From the NCBI GenBank assembly GCA_902809825.1, contig LR778114.1:2232001-2296000 (forward strand): a stretch of DNA of 64,000 nucleotides, written 5' to 3'. Position numbers and translations under genes: made by a program. Under the pieces are notes generated by a model. That model ran no database searches. It had not been told where the DNA came from and saw nothing but the letters and a program-made list of their open reading frames with translations. Origin of the DNA: Candidatus Hydrogenisulfobacillus filiaventi. GTDB lineage: Bacteria; Bacillota; Sulfobacillia; Sulfobacillales; R501. This document shows, one piece after another, positions 1-10,863 of this stretch. The stretch's first letter is position 1; every line of letters begins with the position of its first letter.

Positions 1-168
1 GTTGCCGCTCTTCTCGGCCACGATCTCCAGCGCCCGGTACACGATGCGGCGGGCCAGGTTCTTCTTGCCGCTCATCATGACCTTGTTGATGAGCCGGGCC
101 ACCAAGGGGCTGTTGTACAAAGGATCGGGCTCAATGACCCGTTCCGGAACCGGTCCCCGTCTCGGCAT
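1..168 (-). CDS. rpsG: 30S ribosomal protein S7, N-terminal part (runs off window)
   Basis: Small-subunit protein that nucleates assembly of the 16S 3' domain. Only the first 56 residues are inside the window; the gene continues past base 1. The start MPRRGPVPER followed by a lysine/arginine-rich LINKVMMSGKK segment is typical of bacterial S7. The ATG at 166-168 is preceded by a good AGGAGGT ribosome-binding site. It follows rpsL by 27 nt on the same strand, the usual str-operon order, so fusA and tuf are expected beyond the window edge. Confidence 0.96.
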   Translation of the reverse strand, partial: MPRRGPVPERVIEPDPLYNSPLVARLINKVMMSGKKNLARRIVYRALEIVAEKSGN

Positions 169-195
169 GGCTTGCGTACCTCCTGTCCCCTGGCG

Positions 196-579
196 CTACT
201 TCTTCCCGGACTGGGCCCGCTTGGCGCCATAGCGCGAACGGCCCTGGGCCCGCTTGGCCACCCCGGCGGCGTCCAGCGCCCCGCGGATGATGTGGTAGCG
301 CACCCCCGGCAGGTCCCGCACACGGCCCCCGCGCACCAGCACCACCGAGTGCTCCTGCAGATTGTGCCCGACCCCGGGGATGTAGGCCGTGACCTCCTCG
401 CCGTTGGTGAGGCGCACCCGCGCCACCTTGCGCAACGCCGAGTTGGGCTTCTTGGGGGTGACGGTCTTCACACTGAGGCAGACCCCCCGCTTCTGGGGAT
501 TCCCCCGCAGGGCGGGCGCCTTCGACTTCTTGCGCATCTGCTTCCGCCCATGGCGGATCAACTGATTAATGGTCGGCAT
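196..579 (-). CDS. rpsL: 30S ribosomal protein S12
   Basis: Decoding-centre protein of the small subunit, 127 residues, close to the family norm. It begins [13 protein letters not shown] and contains the conserved [11 protein letters not shown] loop with the lysine found in streptomycin-sensitive S12, and the [23 protein letters not shown] core (shown here in two parts: GHNLQEHS and [11 protein letters not shown]). A GGAGGCGAC ribosome-binding site precedes the ATG; a longer in-frame upstream extension lacks S12 similarity. It lies between an L7Ae-like gene and rpsG, as in Bacillus. Confidence 0.97.
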   Translation of the reverse strand: MPTINQLIRHGRKQMRKKSKAPALRGNPQKRGVCLSVKTVTPKKPNSALRKVARVRLTNGEEVTAYIPGVGHNLQEHSVVLVRGGRVRDLPGVRYHIIRGALDAAGVAKRAQGRSRYGAKRAQSGKK

Positions 580-683
580 CCCGTCGCCTCCTTTCCCTCC
601 GCTGCCGTCGCTGCGCCTCCCTGCGCGGCGCCGGGGCCAAAGACGGCGGGGAGGTTCCCCGCCGTCCGCCGCCAGACCGCTGG

Positions 684-941
684 TCAGGGCGCCGCAGGGG
701 GACCCAGCCCCGCGGCGCAGGCCGCGCCTACCGCAATCCCGCAGAGGCGCCCCAGCTCGGCCATGGCGTCCACCCAGACCACCGGCACCTGCCGGGCCTG
801 ACACGCCTGCAATACGGGGTCAACGACTTTCGGATCGGCGTCGCGTGCGATATATACCAAGCGCACCCGTCCCTGGGCAAGCTTTTTCACCGTCTCTCGC
901 GCGCCTACGACCCGTGCGGCAGGATTCTTCAGCTCTTCCAT
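684..941 (-). CDS. L7Ae-family RNA-binding ribosomal protein (YbxF-like)
   Basis: Predicted 85-residue kink-turn RNA-binding protein of the L7Ae/L30e/YbxF family. It starts [20 protein letters not shown] and carries the family pattern of a G-x-x-E-x-x-K helix, then [15 protein letters not shown], then a P-V-V-W-V strand. Its position between rpoC and rpsL is the one YbxF occupies in Bacillus subtilis, which supports the call. The ATG at 939-941 follows a purine-rich GGGAGAGG stretch; an upstream in-frame start would add an unrelated proline/glycine tail. The exact RNA target is unknown. Confidence 0.85.
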   Translation of the reverse strand: MEELKNPAARVVGARETVKKLAQGRVRLVYIARDADPKVVDPVLQACQARQVPVVWVDAMAELGRLCGIAVGAACAAGLGPPAAP

Positions 942-1057
942 ACCCTCTCCCGGTGCGTGTGCGCGGGCGGGGATCGGGCGCTGCCATCCTCCCGACCCTT
1001 GCCCTGGGCCGGACGGTAAGACACACCATGGCATTCTACCATCCGGCCCGGGCCCGG

Positions 1058-4000
1058 TCAATTGTCCCGCGTGGCCGCGATCTCGCTGGCCGCCTCCGGC
1101 GGCGGCTCCTCCGCCGGCCGCACCCGCACCCCGCGGTAGCGGGCCATCCCGGTCCCGGCCGGGACCAGCTTGCCGATGATGACATTCTCCTTCAGGCCCA
1201 GCAGGGGATCCTGCTTGCCCTTGATGGAGGCCTCCGTCAGCACCCGGGTGGTCTCCTGGAAGGAGGCGGCCGAGAGGAAGGACTCGGTCGCCAGCGAGGC
1301 CTTGGTAATGCCGAGCACCACCGGGTGGGCCACCGCCGGGGAGCCCCCCTGGGCCAGGACAGCGGCATTGGCATCCTCAAACTCGAAGCGGTCCACCAGC
1401 GCCCCCGGTAGCAGGGAGGTGTCGCCGGATTCCTCCACCTTGAGCTTGCGCATCATCTGCCGCACCATGACCTCGATGTGCTTATCGTTGATATCCACGC
1501 CCTGCACGCGGTAGACCCGCTGCACCTCCCGCAGCAGGTAGTCCTGCACCCCGCGCGGCCCCAGCACCCGCAGGAGGTCGTGGGGGTTGACCGAGCCCTC
1601 GGTGAGCTCCTCACCAGCCTGCACCCGGTCGCCGTCATGTACCCGGATGCGCGAGCCGAAGGGAATGGGGTAGGTCTGGGTGCGGGTGGGGTCATCGGGA
1701 TCCGAGACGGTGATCTCCCGCCGGCCCCGGTTCTCCCCGATGGACACCACCCCGGCGATCTCGGTGATCACCGCCTGGCCTTTGGGCTTGCGGGCCTCGA
1801 ACAGCTCCTCCACCCGCGGCAGACCCTGGGTGATGTCATCCCCGGCCACGCCGCCCATGTGGAAGGTGCGCATGGTGAGCTGGGTACCCGGCTCCCCGAT
1901 GCTCTGGGCGGCGATGATCCCCACGGCCTCGCCCACCTCCACGATGGAACCCGTGGCCAGGTTGCGGCCGTAGCAGGCCACGCACACCCCGTAACGGGTC
2001 TGGCAGGTCAGCACCGACCGCACCTCAACCGTGGTAATGCCGGCCCCCACAATGGCGGCCGCGGCCTCTTCGGTGATCAGCTCGTTCTTGCCCACCAGGA
2101 TCTCGCCGGTCTCGGGGTGCAGCACATCCTGCGCCGCCACCCGGCCGACCAGGCGGTCGGTGAGGGACTCGATGACCTGGCCCCCGTCCCGGATTTCGCT
2201 CACCGGCATACCGTCCTCGGTGCCGCAGTCCACCTCGCGCACGATCACATCCTGCGCCACGTCCACCAACCGCCGGGTGAGGTAGCCGGAGTCGGCCGTG
2301 CGCAGCGCGGTGTCGGCCAGGCCCTTGCGGGCACCGTGCGTGGAGGTGAAGTACTCCAGCACCGTGAGCCCCTCGCGGAAATTGGCCCGGATCGGCAGCT
2401 CGATGATGCGCCCGGAGGGGTCCGCCATCAGACCGCGCATGCCCGCCAGCTGCGAAATCTGCTGCACATTCCCCCGCGCCCCCGAGGTGGCCATCATGTA
2501 GACCGAATTGGTGCGGTCCATGTTGTCCATCAGGGCCTTGGTGACCCGATCCTTGGCCTCGGTCCAGATCTCGATGACCCGCTCGTAGCGCTCGTCGGCG
2601 GTGATGAGCCCGCGCCGGTACTGCCGTTGGACCTGCTCCACCTTCTGCTCGGCCTCGGCCAGGATCTGCGCCTTTTCCGGCGGGATCTGGATGTCGGAAA
2701 CGGCGATGGTCACCCCCGCCTTGGTGGCATAGTGGAAGCCCAGCGCCTTGATCCGGTCCAGGATGGCCGCGGTGCCGTTATTGCCGTAGCGCCGGAAGGC
2801 GTCGGCCACCAGCTGCGCCAGCACCTTGCGGTCCACGGTGTAATCAATGAAGCGCATATCCCGCGGCAGGGCCTCGTTAAACAGGAAGCGGCCCAGGGTC
2901 GAGGTGCGCCGCTCCCCGTCATACCGCACCACAATCCGGCTGTGGAGGTCGATCAGGCCATGGTGGTAGGCCATCTCCGCCTCGGCCAGGTCGGCGAAGA
3001 GCTTGCCCTCCCCCTTGCTGCCCGGCTTATCCATAGTCAGGTAGTAGGAGCCCAGCACCATGTCCTGGGTAGGGGTCACCACCGGCCGGCCGTCCTTGGG
3101 GTTGAGGATGTTCTGGGTGGACATCATCAGCACCCGGGCCTCGGCCTGCGCCTCCGCCGACAGGGGCACGTGCACCGCCATCTGGTCGCCGTCAAAGTCA
3201 GCATTGTAGGCCGTGCAGACCAGGGGATGGATCTGGATGGCGCGGCCCTCCACCAGGACCGGTTCAAAGGCCTGGATGCCCAGCCGGTGCAGGGTGGGCG
3301 CCCGGTTGAGCAGCACCGGGTGCTCGCGGATCACGTCCTCCAGCACGTCCCAGACCTCAGGCCGCACCCGTTCCACCATACGCTTGGCCGACTTGATGTT
3401 GTGGGCATAGCCCTCATTGACCAGCTTCTTCATCACGAAGGGCTTGAAGAGCTCGATGGCCATCTCCTTGGGCAGGCCGCACTGGTTCATCTTCAGCTTG
3501 GGCCCCACCACGATCACGGAGCGCCCGGAGTAGTCAACCCGCTTGCCCAGCAGGTTCTGCCGGAAACGGCCCTGCTTGCCCTTCAGCATGTCGGAGAGCG
3601 ACTTGAGGGGCCGGTTACCGGGACCGGTGACCGGCCGCCCGCGGCGGCCGTTGTCGATGAGGGCGTCCACCGCTTCCTGCAGCATGCGCTTCTCGTTGCG
3701 CACGATGATATCGGGCGCGCCCAGGTCCAGCAGCCGCTTCAGGCGGTTGTTGCGGTTGATGACCCGCCGGTAGAGGTCGTTGAGGTCGGAGGTGGCAAAG
3801 CGGCCGCCATCCAGCTGCACCATGGGGCGCAGGTCCGGAGGGATGACCGGCACCACATCCATGATCATCCACTCCGGCCGGTTTCCGGAGGACCGGAAGG
3901 CCTCCACCACCTCCAGCCGCCGGATGGCCCGCACCCGGCGCTGGCCGCTGGTGGAGTTGACCTCCTCGCGCAGCTCCGCCGCCAGCTGGTCCAGGTCGAT

Positions 4001-4543
4001 CTCCGCCAACAGCTCCTTGATGGCCTCAGCCCCCATACCAGCGCGGAAGTGGTTGCCGTACTTCTCCCGGTACTCGCGGTATTCGGTCTCCACCAGCAGC
4101 TGCTTCTTCATGAGGGGCGTGGTCCCGGGCTCGATCACCACATAGGAGGCGAAGTAGAGCACCTTTTCCAGCGCCCGCGGCGACATGTCCAGGATGAGCC
4201 CCATGCGGGAGGGGATGCCCTTGAAGTACCAGATGTGGGAGACAGGGGCCGCCAGTTCGATGTGGCCCATCCGTTCCCGCCGGACCTTGGCCCGGGTGAC
4301 CTCCACGCCGCAACGGTCGCAGACCACGCCCTTGTAGCGCACCCGTTTGTACTTGCCGCAGTGGCACTCCCAGTCCTTGGTGGGCCCGAAGATCTTCTCG
4401 CAGAAGAGGCCCTCGCGCTCCGGCTTCAAGGTGCGGTAGTTGATGGTCTCGGGCTTCTTGACCTCGCCCTTGGACCATTCGCGGATCTGCTCCGGCGAGG
4501 CCAGGGCGATGCGCATGGAGTCGAAATTGTTCACGTCCAGCAT
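1058..4543 (-). CDS. rpoC: DNA-directed RNA polymerase subunit beta'
   Basis: Largest catalytic subunit of RNA polymerase, 1161 residues, the usual Firmicutes size without large insertions. Visible landmarks are the N-terminal zinc-binding region with paired cysteines (ECHCGKYKR and CDRCGVEV), the Mg-binding active-site motif [12 protein letters not shown], a second zinc site near the C-terminus ([13 protein letters not shown]), and the [13 protein letters not shown] trigger-loop region. Start chosen at [10 protein letters not shown]: a GGGAGGG ribosome-binding site lies just upstream, and the longer in-frame extension is basic and unconserved. It follows rpoB by 19 nt and is co-transcribed with it. 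Confidence 0.98.
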   Translation of the reverse strand: MLDVNNFDSMRIALASPEQIREWSKGEVKKPETINYRTLKPEREGLFCEKIFGPTKDWECHCGKYKRVRYKGVVCDRCGVEVTRAKVRRERMGHIELAAPVSHIWYFKGIPSRMGLILDMSPRALEKVLYFASYVVIEPGTTPLMKKQLLVETEYREYREKYGNHFRAGMGAEAIKELLAEIDLDQLAAELREEVNSTSGQRRVRAIRRLEVVEAFRSSGNRPEWMIMDVVPVIPPDLRPMVQLDGGRFATSDLNDLYRRVINRNNRLKRLLDLGAPDIIVRNEKRMLQEAVDALIDNGRRGRPVTGPGNRPLKSLSDMLKGKQGRFRQNLLGKRVDYSGRSVIVVGPKLKMNQCGLPKEMAIELFKPFVMKKLVNEGYAHNIKSAKRMVERVRPEVWDVLEDVIREHPVLLNRAPTLHRLGIQAFEPVLVEGRAIQIHPLVCTAYNADFDGDQMAVHVPLSAEAQAEARVLMMSTQNILNPKDGRPVVTPTQDMVLGSYYLTMDKPGSKGEGKLFADLAEAEMAYHHGLIDLHSRIVVRYDGERRTSTLGRFLFNEALPRDMRFIDYTVDRKVLAQLVADAFRRYGNNGTAAILDRIKALGFHYATKAGVTIAVSDIQIPPEKAQILAEAEQKVEQVQRQYRRGLITADERYERVIEIWTEAKDRVTKALMDNMDRTNSVYMMATSGARGNVQQISQLAGMRGLMADPSGRIIELPIRANFREGLTVLEYFTSTHGARKGLADTALRTADSGYLTRRLVDVAQDVIVREVDCGTEDGMPVSEIRDGGQVIESLTDRLVGRVAAQDVLHPETGEILVGKNELITEEAAAAIVGAGITTVEVRSVLTCQTRYGVCVACYGRNLATGSIVEVGEAVGIIAAQSIGEPGTQLTMRTFHMGGVAGDDITQGLPRVEELFEARKPKGQAVITEIAGVVSIGENRGRREITVSDPDDPTRTQTYPIPFGSRIRVHDGDRVQAGEELTEGSVNPHDLLRVLGPRGVQDYLLREVQRVYRVQGVDINDKHIEVMVRQMMRKLKVEESGDTSLLPGALVDRFEFEDANAAVLAQGGSPAVAHPVVLGITKASLATESFLSAASFQETTRVLTEASIKGKQDPLLGLKENVIIGKLVPAGTGMARYRGVRVRPAEEPPPEAASEIAATRDN

Positions 4544-4562
4544 GCCAGGGCTTCCCTCCCGC

Positions 4563-7500
4563 CTAGTACTCCTCGTCCTCGCCGTCCTCGTCGCCGCCGG
4601 CTTCGCCCTCGTCCTCCTCGTCGGGCTCCTGCTGACGGCTGCCACGCCGGAGGATCGCGTAGGCGGCCTCCGCCTCCTCGTCGTAGTCCATACCGCCGCC
4701 GGGCTGGAAGGTCTCCTGCGGCTGGCCTTCGCCCGTATCCTCCATCAGGCGGTGCAGGCTGGCCTCCGCCGCCTCCGGCCCTTCCTCGCCCTCCGCCAGT
4801 TCCAGCGGCAGCTCAAAGGCGGGCGTCTCCACCGGCTCGTCGTCCAGCTCCCGGATCTCGATGGGCTCCCCGTCGGCGTTGAGGACCTTGACGTCGAGCC
4901 CCAGGCTCTGCAGCTCCTTAATGAGCACCTTGAAGGACTCCGGTACCCCCGGCTCTGGTACGTTCTCCCCCTTGACGATGGCCTCGTAGGTCTTGACGCG
5001 GCCCACCACATCGTCCGACTTGACCGTGAGCAGCTCCTGCAGGGTGTAGGCCGCCCCGTAGGCCTCCAGCGCCCACACCTCCATCTCCCCGAACCGCTGG
5101 CCGCCGAACTGGGCCTTGCCGCCCAGGGGCTGCTGCGTGACCAGGGAGTAGGGGCCGGTGGAGCGGGCATGGATCTTGTCGTCCACCAGGTGGGCCAGCT
5201 TGAGCATGTAAACCACCCCCACCGTCACCTCGTGGTCGAAGGGTTCGCCGGTGCGGCCGTCATACAGGATGGTCTTGCCGTTCTCGGGCAGGCCCGCCTC
5301 CCGCAGCTTCTCCACAATGGCGGCCTCGCTGGCCCCATCAAACACCGGGGTGGCGGTGGTGATGCCCAGGGCCCGGGCCGCCCAGCCCAGGTGGGTCTCC
5401 AGCACCTGGCCGATGTTCATGCGCGAGGGCACGCCCAGGGGATTAAGCACAATCTCCACCGGGGTGCCATCGGGCAGGAAGGGCATGTCCTCCTCGGGCA
5501 GAATGCGGGAGATGACGCCCTTGTTGCCGTGGCGGCCGGCCATCTTGTCGCCCTCGGAGATCTTGCGCTTCTGGGCCACGAACACCTGTACCAGCTGGTT
5601 GACCCCCGGCGAGAGCTCATCCCCCTGATCGCGCGAGAAGACCTTGACATCCACCACGATGCCCGATTCCCCATGAGGCACCCGCAGCGAGGTATCGCGC
5701 ACCTCCCGTGCCTTTTCCCCGAAGATGGCCCGCAGGAGGCGCTCCTCGGCGGTCAGCTCCGTCTCCCCCTTGGGGGTGACCTTGCCCACCAGGATGTCGC
5801 CCGGCCGCACCTCAGCCCCGATGCGGATGATGCCGCGGTCGTCGAGGTCCTTCAGCACTTCGTCGCCCACGTTGGGGATGTCCCGGGTGATCTCCTCCGG
5901 CCCCAGCTTGGTGTCGCGGGCGTCGCACTCATACTCCTCAATGTGGATGGAGGTGAAGACGTCCTCCTTCACCAGCTTCTCGCTGAGCAGGATGGCGTCC
6001 TCGTAGTTGTACCCCTCCCAGGGCATGAAGGCCACCAGCACGTTGCGGCCCAGGGCCAGTTCCCCCTGGTCGGTGGAGGGACCGTCGGCGATGATGTCCC
6101 CCTTTTCCACCCGCTGCCCCTTGGTTACGATGGGCTTCTGGTTGATGCAGGTACCCTGGTTGGAGCGGGTGAATTTGAGCAGCTTGTAGACGGATACGGT
6201 GTAGTCATCGTTCTTGACCACAATCTGGTCCGCCGACACCCGCTCCACCACACCGCTCTTCGCCGCCAGCACCACCACCCCGGAGTCGCGGGCCGCCTTG
6301 CCTTCCATGCCCGTCCCCACCAGGGGCGCCTCGGTCTTAAGCAGCGGCACCGCCTGCCGCTGCATGTTGGCGCCCATAAGGGCCCGGTTGGCGTCATCGT
6401 GCTCCAGGAAGGGAATGAGCGCAGTAGCGATGGAGACCACCTGCTTGGGGGAGACGTCCATGTAGTCCACATGGTCGGGGGTCTCCTCCAGGATCTCCTG
6501 GCGGTAGCGCACCGTCACCCGTTCGGCCAGGAAGTGCCCCTCCTCGTCCAGCGGCTCGTTCGCCTGGGCGATGACGGCCTCGTCCTCCTCATCGGCGGTA
6601 AGGTAGACGATCTCATTGGTCACCAGGCCCCGGGCCTTATCCACCCGCCGGTAGGGGGCTTCAATGAAACCGTAGGCATTGACCCGGGCGTAGGTGGAGA
6701 GGGAGCCGATAAGGCCGATGTTGGGCCCCTCAGGGGTCTCGATGGGGCACATGCGCCCGTAGTGGGAGTGGTGCACGTCCCGCACCTCGAAGCCCGCCCG
6801 TTCCCGGGACAGGCCGCCGGGCCCCAGGGCGGACAAGCGCCGCTTGTGGGTCAATTCCGCCAGGGGGTTGGTCTGGTCCATGAACTGGGAGAGCTGGGAG
6901 GAACCGAAGAACTCCTTGATGGCCGCCACCACCGGCCGGATGTTGATGAGGGCCTGGGGGGTGATGGCCTCCATGTCCTGGATGGTCATGCGCTCCCGGA
7001 CCACCCGCTCCATCCGCGAGAGGCCGATGCGGAACTGATTCTGCAGCAGCTCGCCCACCGAGCGCAGGCGCCGGTTACCCAGGTGGTCGATGTCGTCCAC
7101 ATGGCCGAGGCCGTGGAAGAGGGTCAGGGCATGGTTGACGGTGGCGACGATGTCCTCCTGGGTGAGGATGCGCACCTGGTCGTCAGGCTGGCCGTTGGAG
7201 ACGACCAGGATCTCCTCCCCGGCCGCATTGCGCACCCGGATACGGGTCACACGGGCATCGTCCAGGCGCTGGGCCAGCTCGCGGTCGATGTGCTCGCCCT
7301 CCCGCACCAGGATCTCCCCGGTGGCGGGATCGGCCACAGTCTCGGCGGCGGTGGTGCCCACGATGCGCCGGCGCAGGGCCAGCTTCTTGTTCACCTTGTA
7401 ACGGCCCACCGCTGCCAGGTCGTAGCGCTTAGCATCGAAGAACAGGGAGCGCAGCAGGCTTTGCGCGCTCTCCACCGTCGGCGGTTCGCCGGGGCGCAGG

Positions 7501-8210
7501 CGCTTGTAAATCTCAATCAGGGCATCGTCGGGGGTCTTGGCGGGATCCTTAGCCAGGGTGGTGAGGATGTGCTCCTCTTCCCCCACCGCCTCCAGGATCT
7601 CTGCGTCCGTGGCCAGCCCGATGGCCCGCAGCAGGGTGGTCACCGGCAGCTTGCGGGTGCGGTCGATGCGCACGGAGACCGTGTCGGCACTGTCCGATTC
7701 CAGCTCCAGCCAGGCGCCCCGGTTCGGGATGACCGTGGCGAAATAGAGGCGCTTACCGCTGGGATCGAACTGCTCGTTGTAGTAGACTCCCGGCGAACGC
7801 ACCAGCTGGCTGACGATAACCCGCTCGGCCCCGTTGATGATAAAGGTGCCTTTCTCGGTCATGAGCGGGAAATCGCCCATGAACACGTCCTGCTCCTTGA
7901 CTTCGCCGGTGTCCTTGTTGATGAGGCGCACCCGCACATGCAGCGGGGCCGAGTAGGTAACGTCGCGGGCCTTGCACTCCTCCACCGAGTACTTGGGGGT
8001 CTTCAGGGTGTAGTCGACGAACTCCAGGCTCAAGTTGCCGGTAAAGTCCTGAATCGGGGAGATGTCGCGGAAGGTTTCGCGCAGCCCTTCCTCCAGGAAC
8101 CAGTTGTAGGACTTCTGCTGGATCTCGATGAGGTTGGGCATGTCGAGCACTTCGTTGATGTGCGAGAAACTGACCCGCTGCCGGCGCCCCGCTTGGACAA
8201 CATGTGCCAT
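4563..8210 (-). CDS. rpoB: DNA-directed RNA polymerase subunit beta
   Basis: Second catalytic subunit of RNA polymerase, 1215 residues. The rifampicin-binding cluster reads [19 protein letters not shown] then [13 protein letters not shown], all sensitive-type residues. The C-terminal half has the expected [16 protein letters not shown] block. An acidic, Glu/Asp-rich tail of about 25 residues ends the protein, a feature of many Gram-positive beta subunits. The ATG at 8208-8210 has an AAGGAGC ribosome-binding site. It lies 429 nt downstream of rplL, with a predicted promoter of its own inside that gap (8576-8604). Confidence 0.98.
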   Translation of the reverse strand: MAHVVQAGRRQRVSFSHINEVLDMPNLIEIQQKSYNWFLEEGLRETFRDISPIQDFTGNLSLEFVDYTLKTPKYSVEECKARDVTYSAPLHVRVRLINKDTGEVKEQDVFMGDFPLMTEKGTFIINGAERVIVSQLVRSPGVYYNEQFDPSGKRLYFATVIPNRGAWLELESDSADTVSVRIDRTRKLPVTTLLRAIGLATDAEILEAVGEEEHILTTLAKDPAKTPDDALIEIYKRLRPGEPPTVESAQSLLRSLFFDAKRYDLAAVGRYKVNKKLALRRRIVGTTAAETVADPATGEILVREGEHIDRELAQRLDDARVTRIRVRNAAGEEILVVSNGQPDDQVRILTQEDIVATVNHALTLFHGLGHVDDIDHLGNRRLRSVGELLQNQFRIGLSRMERVVRERMTIQDMEAITPQALINIRPVVAAIKEFFGSSQLSQFMDQTNPLAELTHKRRLSALGPGGLSRERAGFEVRDVHHSHYGRMCPIETPEGPNIGLIGSLSTYARVNAYGFIEAPYRRVDKARGLVTNEIVYLTADEEDEAVIAQANEPLDEEGHFLAERVTVRYRQEILEETPDHVDYMDVSPKQVVSIATALIPFLEHDDANRALMGANMQRQAVPLLKTEAPLVGTGMEGKAARDSGVVVLAAKSGVVERVSADQIVVKNDDYTVSVYKLLKFTRSNQGTCINQKPIVTKGQRVEKGDIIADGPSTDQGELALGRNVLVAFMPWEGYNYEDAILLSEKLVKEDVFTSIHIEEYECDARDTKLGPEEITRDIPNVGDEVLKDLDDRGIIRIGAEVRPGDILVGKVTPKGETELTAEERLLRAIFGEKAREVRDTSLRVPHGESGIVVDVKVFSRDQGDELSPGVNQLVQVFVAQKRKISEGDKMAGRHGNKGVISRILPEEDMPFLPDGTPVEIVLNPLGVPSRMNIGQVLETHLGWAARALGITTATPVFDGASEAAIVEKLREAGLPENGKTILYDGRTGEPFDHEVTVGVVYMLKLAHLVDDKIHARSTGPYSLVTQQPLGGKAQFGGQRFGEMEVWALEAYGAAYTLQELLTVKSDDVVGRVKTYEAIVKGENVPEPGVPESFKVLIKELQSLGLDVKVLNADGEPIEIRELDDEPVETPAFELPLELAEGEEGPEAAEASLHRLMEDTGEGQPQETFQPGGGMDYDEEAEAAYAILRRGSRQQEPDEEDEGEAGGDEDGEDEEY

Positions 8211-8551
8211 CGAGCTTCAGCTCCTTGATTCGGTGGTTTGCCCCAGTGCCAGGTTCCCGTCCGCGAGCCGGCCCCGGCTCAGGCTGGGCAGAGGCGAGGA
8301 CGCCCATCAACCGACCGCCGCACGGTGCTTCAGCCGGTCAAAGGCTCCGCCCGGCGCGCTCGGTTGGGCGCGCTATCAATGAGTGATGGATGACGCCGTT
8401 GTCCGCCGGCTCCCCCGGGGAGCCGCCCCGAACCCGATTCATGCAACCTCCGTGCCCGCCCCTCCGGGCCCGTGGGGCCCGGCCTCCCTGCCTGCATGAC
8501 CCTTCGGGAAAAGCGCTTAGCCGCCTGTGCGTCCCCCCAGGCTGCTAAAAG

Positions 8552-8580
8552 CTGACAAAACAATCGCAAGTGGGTATAAT
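8552..8580 (+). promoter_or_regulatory. Predicted promoter pointing antisense into rplL
   Basis: CTGACA (8552-8557) and a consensus TATAAT (8575-8580) lie 17 nt apart on the plus strand. No plus-strand gene follows, so a transcript would run antisense to rplL and rplJ. The -10 overlaps the opposing rpoB -10 in a symmetrical TATAATA element. Confidence 0.45.
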
Positions 8581-8604
8581 AGCACAAGCCCGCCGCCGGA
8601 TCAA
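8576..8604 (-). promoter_or_regulatory. Predicted sigma-A promoter for rpoBC, inside the rplL-rpoB gap
   Basis: On the minus strand, TTGATC (8599-8604) and TATTAT (8576-8581) are separated by exactly 17 nt, with a TGn extension just upstream of the -10. It would give rpoB a leader of about 360 nt and let rpoBC be transcribed independently of rplJL. Its -35 lies within the rplL-proximal hairpin. The -10 region is shared with an opposing promoter. The 8211-8587 stretch otherwise holds only GC-rich leader sequence with no gene seen. Confidence 0.55.
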
Positions 8605-8625
8605 GGGCTCGATCCGGCAGCGGGC
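8588..8625 (-). terminator. Strong hairpin just after rplL (attenuator or processing site)
   Basis: GCCCGC-C-GCCGGATC, an 8-nt loop, then GATCCGGC-A-GCGGGC: a 14-pair stem with one C/A mismatch, starting 14 nt after the rplL stop. No uridine run follows on either strand, so full Rho-independent termination is unlikely. A partial attenuator or RNase site, as known between rplL and rpoB in other bacteria, is more plausible. Confidence 0.5.
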
Positions 8626-8639
8626 ACGTCGGTTGCAGC

Positions 8640-9035
8640 CTACTTGATCTCCACCGTGGCGCCGGCTTCCTCAAGCTTGGCCTTGGCCGCCTCGGCGTCG
8701 GCCCGGCTGATCTTCTCCTTGACCGCCTTGGGCGCCCCGTCGACCAGGGCCTTGGCCTCGGTCAGGGACAGCCCGGTCAGCTCGCGCACCGCCTTGATGA
8801 CCTGCACCTTCTTGTCGCCGGCGGAGGTCAGCACCACGTCGAACTCGGTTTGCTCAACCTCCTCGGCCGGGCCGGCCGCCGCACCGGCGGCTCCGGGCGC
8901 GGCCACCGGGGCCGCCGCCATCACCGGGGCGGCAGCGCTGACCCCGAATTCCTCCTCCAGGGCCTTCACCAGCTGGGAGAGCTCGAGCACGCTCATCCCC
9001 TTGACCATTTCCACGATCTCGGACACGTTGGCCAC
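8640..9035 (-). CDS. rplL: 50S ribosomal protein L7/L12
   Basis: Stalk protein that recruits translational GTPases. The N-terminal dimerisation helix ([20 protein letters not shown]) is followed by an alanine/proline hinge (about residues 34-55) and the C-terminal factor-binding domain with [13 protein letters not shown] and [20 protein letters not shown]. Start: the first ATG (9039-9041) sits one base after AGGAGG, too close. The GTG two codons later has a 7-nt spacing and gives exactly 13 residues before MSVLEL, the family norm, so I chose GTG at 9035 (131 aa). It follows rplJ in one transcript. Confidence 0.95.
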   Translation of the reverse strand: MANVSEIVEMVKGMSVLELSQLVKALEEEFGVSAAAPVMAAAPVAAPGAAGAAAGPAEEVEQTEFDVVLTSAGDKKVQVIKAVRELTGLSLTEAKALVDGAPKAVKEKISRADAEAAKAKLEEAGATVEIK

Positions 9036-9099
9036 GGCCATACCTCCTTCAATGGTTGCGGCCCCCTGCGGGGTCCGTGCCTCCCTGGCAGCCCCGTCC

Positions 9100-9627
9100 T
9101 CAGGACGCGGCCGCCTCCCGCTGCGCGCGCACCTGATCGAGGGCCCGGACCAGCTGGGCGGGGATTTCGTTCAAGGTCCACACCAGGTTGCGGATGGGCG
9201 CCGCCATGGTACCCACCACCTGGGCCAACAGCACCTCGCGGCTGGGCAGGTCCGCCAGGGCCCGCACCCCGGCCGCGTCCAGCACCTCGCGGCCCAGGAT
9301 GCCTGCCTTGACCGCCACCTGGCGGTATTCCCGTGCCGCCTGGGCCATGAGCCGGGCCGGGGCGACGGGATCCACGGTCGAGACCGCCAGCATGGTCTGC
9401 CCTTCCAGGTAGGGCTCCAGGCCCTCCACGCCTGCCTCCCGGGCGGCGATCCCGAGCAGGGTGTTCTTGACCACCTTGAGCCGGACCTGCTCCGCCCGCA
9501 GCTTGTTGCGCAGGGCGTTCATCTGGTGGGCGGCCAGGCCCCGGAAGTCGGCCAGGACCACGCCCTGGGCCTCCGTCAGCATTTCGCGCATCTCCGCCAC
9601 CGCGGCCACCTTCGCCGGCGTCGGCAT
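9100..9627 (-). CDS. rplJ: 50S ribosomal protein L10
   Basis: Stalk base protein that anchors L7/L12 dimers on 23S rRNA, 175 residues. Conserved features are the N-terminal [15 protein letters not shown] segment, the RNA-binding [17 protein letters not shown] region and a C-terminal helical spine for L12 binding ([16 protein letters not shown]). The ATG at 9625-9627 is used because a GGGGGGTGG ribosome-binding site precedes it; an upstream TTG in the leader is unlikely. Expression is probably autoregulated through the L10 leader just upstream. Confidence 0.96.
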   Translation of the reverse strand: MPTPAKVAAVAEMREMLTEAQGVVLADFRGLAAHQMNALRNKLRAEQVRLKVVKNTLLGIAAREAGVEGLEPYLEGQTMLAVSTVDPVAPARLMAQAAREYRQVAVKAGILGREVLDAAGVRALADLPSREVLLAQVVGTMAAPIRNLVWTLNEIPAQLVRALDQVRAQREAAAS

Positions 9628-9639
9628 CCGTCCACCCCC

Positions 9640-9760
9640 CGACAAAAAAGCCTCCCCCCAAGACGGGCAGAGGCATGGGAACAGGAAGCAGGCTTCCCTC
9701 TATCCGGTTCATGCCTGGACGGGATATTAAGCCCGAAGGCACCCGCCGTCTTGGGTCCGG
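9640..9760 (-). promoter_or_regulatory. Ribosomal protein L10 leader RNA
   Basis: Between the promoter and rplJ, the transcript starts with CCCAAGACGGCGGG (rc of 9742-9755), which pairs with CCCGTCTTGG (rc of 9657-9666), closing a long-range stem. Inside it lie GGTGCCTTCGGGCTTAAT and an AGAGG...GCCT region, which resemble the Firmicutes L10-leader family. After the stem come GGAGGC and TTTTTTG just before rplJ. In that family L10(L12)4 binds the leader and represses rplJL. Confidence 0.75.
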
Positions 9761-9765
9761 ATCCG

Positions 9766-9794
9766 TTGATACCGGATCCGGCCCCCGTTGTCAA
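9766..9794 (-). promoter_or_regulatory. Promoter for rplJ-rplL, overlapping the trpS stop codon
   Basis: TTGACA (9789-9794, consensus) and TATCAA (9766-9771) are 17 nt apart on the minus strand. The TGA stop of trpS is inside the -35 box. Transcription would start about 10 nt before the L10 leader stem. Confidence 0.7.
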
Positions 9795-10792
9795 CCGGCC
9801 ACGGGCGGCACCAGGCCCACCCGTTCGTAAACCCGGGCCAGCATGGGCTCCGCCAGGCTGCGGGCCCGGGCCGCCCCGGCCGCCAGCACCCGGTCCAGCT
9901 CGGCCCCCTCCAGGATGTCCAGGTAGCGGCGGCGGACGGGGTCGAGGGCCGCCACCACCACATCGGTCAGCTCCTGCTTGAAGACGCCGTAGCCGGCACC
10001 GCGGGCCCGGAAGCGGGCGGCCACCTCCTCCACCGGCTCCTCCGCCAGCAGGGCGTAAATAGTCAACAGGTTGCTGAGGGCGGGCTTGTGTTCGGGGTCA
10101 TAGAGGATCTCCCGCCCGGAATCGGTCACCGCACGGCGGATCTTGGCCGCGATCAGGTCCGGGTCGTCGCTGAGGGCAATGTAGCTGTAGGGATTGGCGC
10201 TGGACTTGCTCATCTTCCGGGTGGGATCGTCCAGCGCCATGATCCGCCCGCCCAGTTTGGGAATCAGCGGCTCCGGCACGGTGAAGGTCTCCCCGAAGCG
10301 GCTGTTGAACCGCTGGGCCAGGTCCCGGGTAAGTTCCAGGTGCTGCTTCTGGTCCTCCCCTACCGGCACCAGGTCGGTACGGTACAACAGGATGTCCGCT
10401 GCCATCAAGGCGGGATAGGTGAAGAGGGAGGCGCTCACCACGGCCTTGCCGGCCGCCTTGTCCTTGAACTGGGTCATCCGCTCCAGTTCCCCGAAGTGGA
10501 CCAGCGACTCCATGATCCAGGCCAGCTGGGTGTGGGCCGGAACATGGGACTGCACAAACAGGGTGGCCCGCGCCGGGTCCAGCCCCACCGCCAGGAATAC
10601 CGCCGCCAGCTGCCGGGTCTGGGCGGTGAGGGCTGCCGGATCCTGGGGAACCGTGAGGGCGTGCAGGTCCACCAGGCAGTACAGGCAGTCGGCCTGGTCC
10701 TGCAGGGCCACAAACTGCCGCAATGCCCCCAGGTAGTTGCCCAGGGTCACCACCCCGCTGGGCTGCACCCCCGAAAATACCCGCGATGCCAC
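9791..10792 (-). CDS. trpS: Tryptophanyl-tRNA synthetase
   Basis: Class I synthetase charging tRNA-Trp, 333 residues, the normal bacterial size. The N-terminal nucleotide-binding signature is present as SGVQPSG then TLGNYLGALR, the KMSKS loop is intact (RKMSKSSANPYSY), and the DxxP/LDxxxE tryptophan-site region follows. The start is a GTG at 10790-10792, giving MASRVFSGVQPSG; GGAGG lies 11 nt upstream. It lies 71 nt after ddl on the same strand and interrupts the usual rplA-rplJ adjacency. Confidence 0.95.
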   Translation of the reverse strand: MASRVFSGVQPSGVVTLGNYLGALRQFVALQDQADCLYCLVDLHALTVPQDPAALTAQTRQLAAVFLAVGLDPARATLFVQSHVPAHTQLAWIMESLVHFGELERMTQFKDKAAGKAVVSASLFTYPALMAADILLYRTDLVPVGEDQKQHLELTRDLAQRFNSRFGETFTVPEPLIPKLGGRIMALDDPTRKMSKSSANPYSYIALSDDPDLIAAKIRRAVTDSGREILYDPEHKPALSNLLTIYALLAEEPVEEVAARFRARGAGYGVFKQELTDVVVAALDPVRRRYLDILEGAELDRVLAAGAARARSLAEPMLARVYERVGLVPPVAG

Positions 10793-10863
10793 CGGTTTAC
10801 CCGCCTCCCGCCGGAGCCTCGGCTCCCTTGTCCCCCTTATTCTAGCGGATTCCGGCCCCGGCC

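Noticed and set aside
1478-8228. Very long plus-strand open frames opposite rpoC and rpoB (over 1100 codons each)
   Set aside because: They mirror the real minus-strand genes; high GC removes stop codons. Composition is histidine/glycine/leucine-rich with no recognisable domain.
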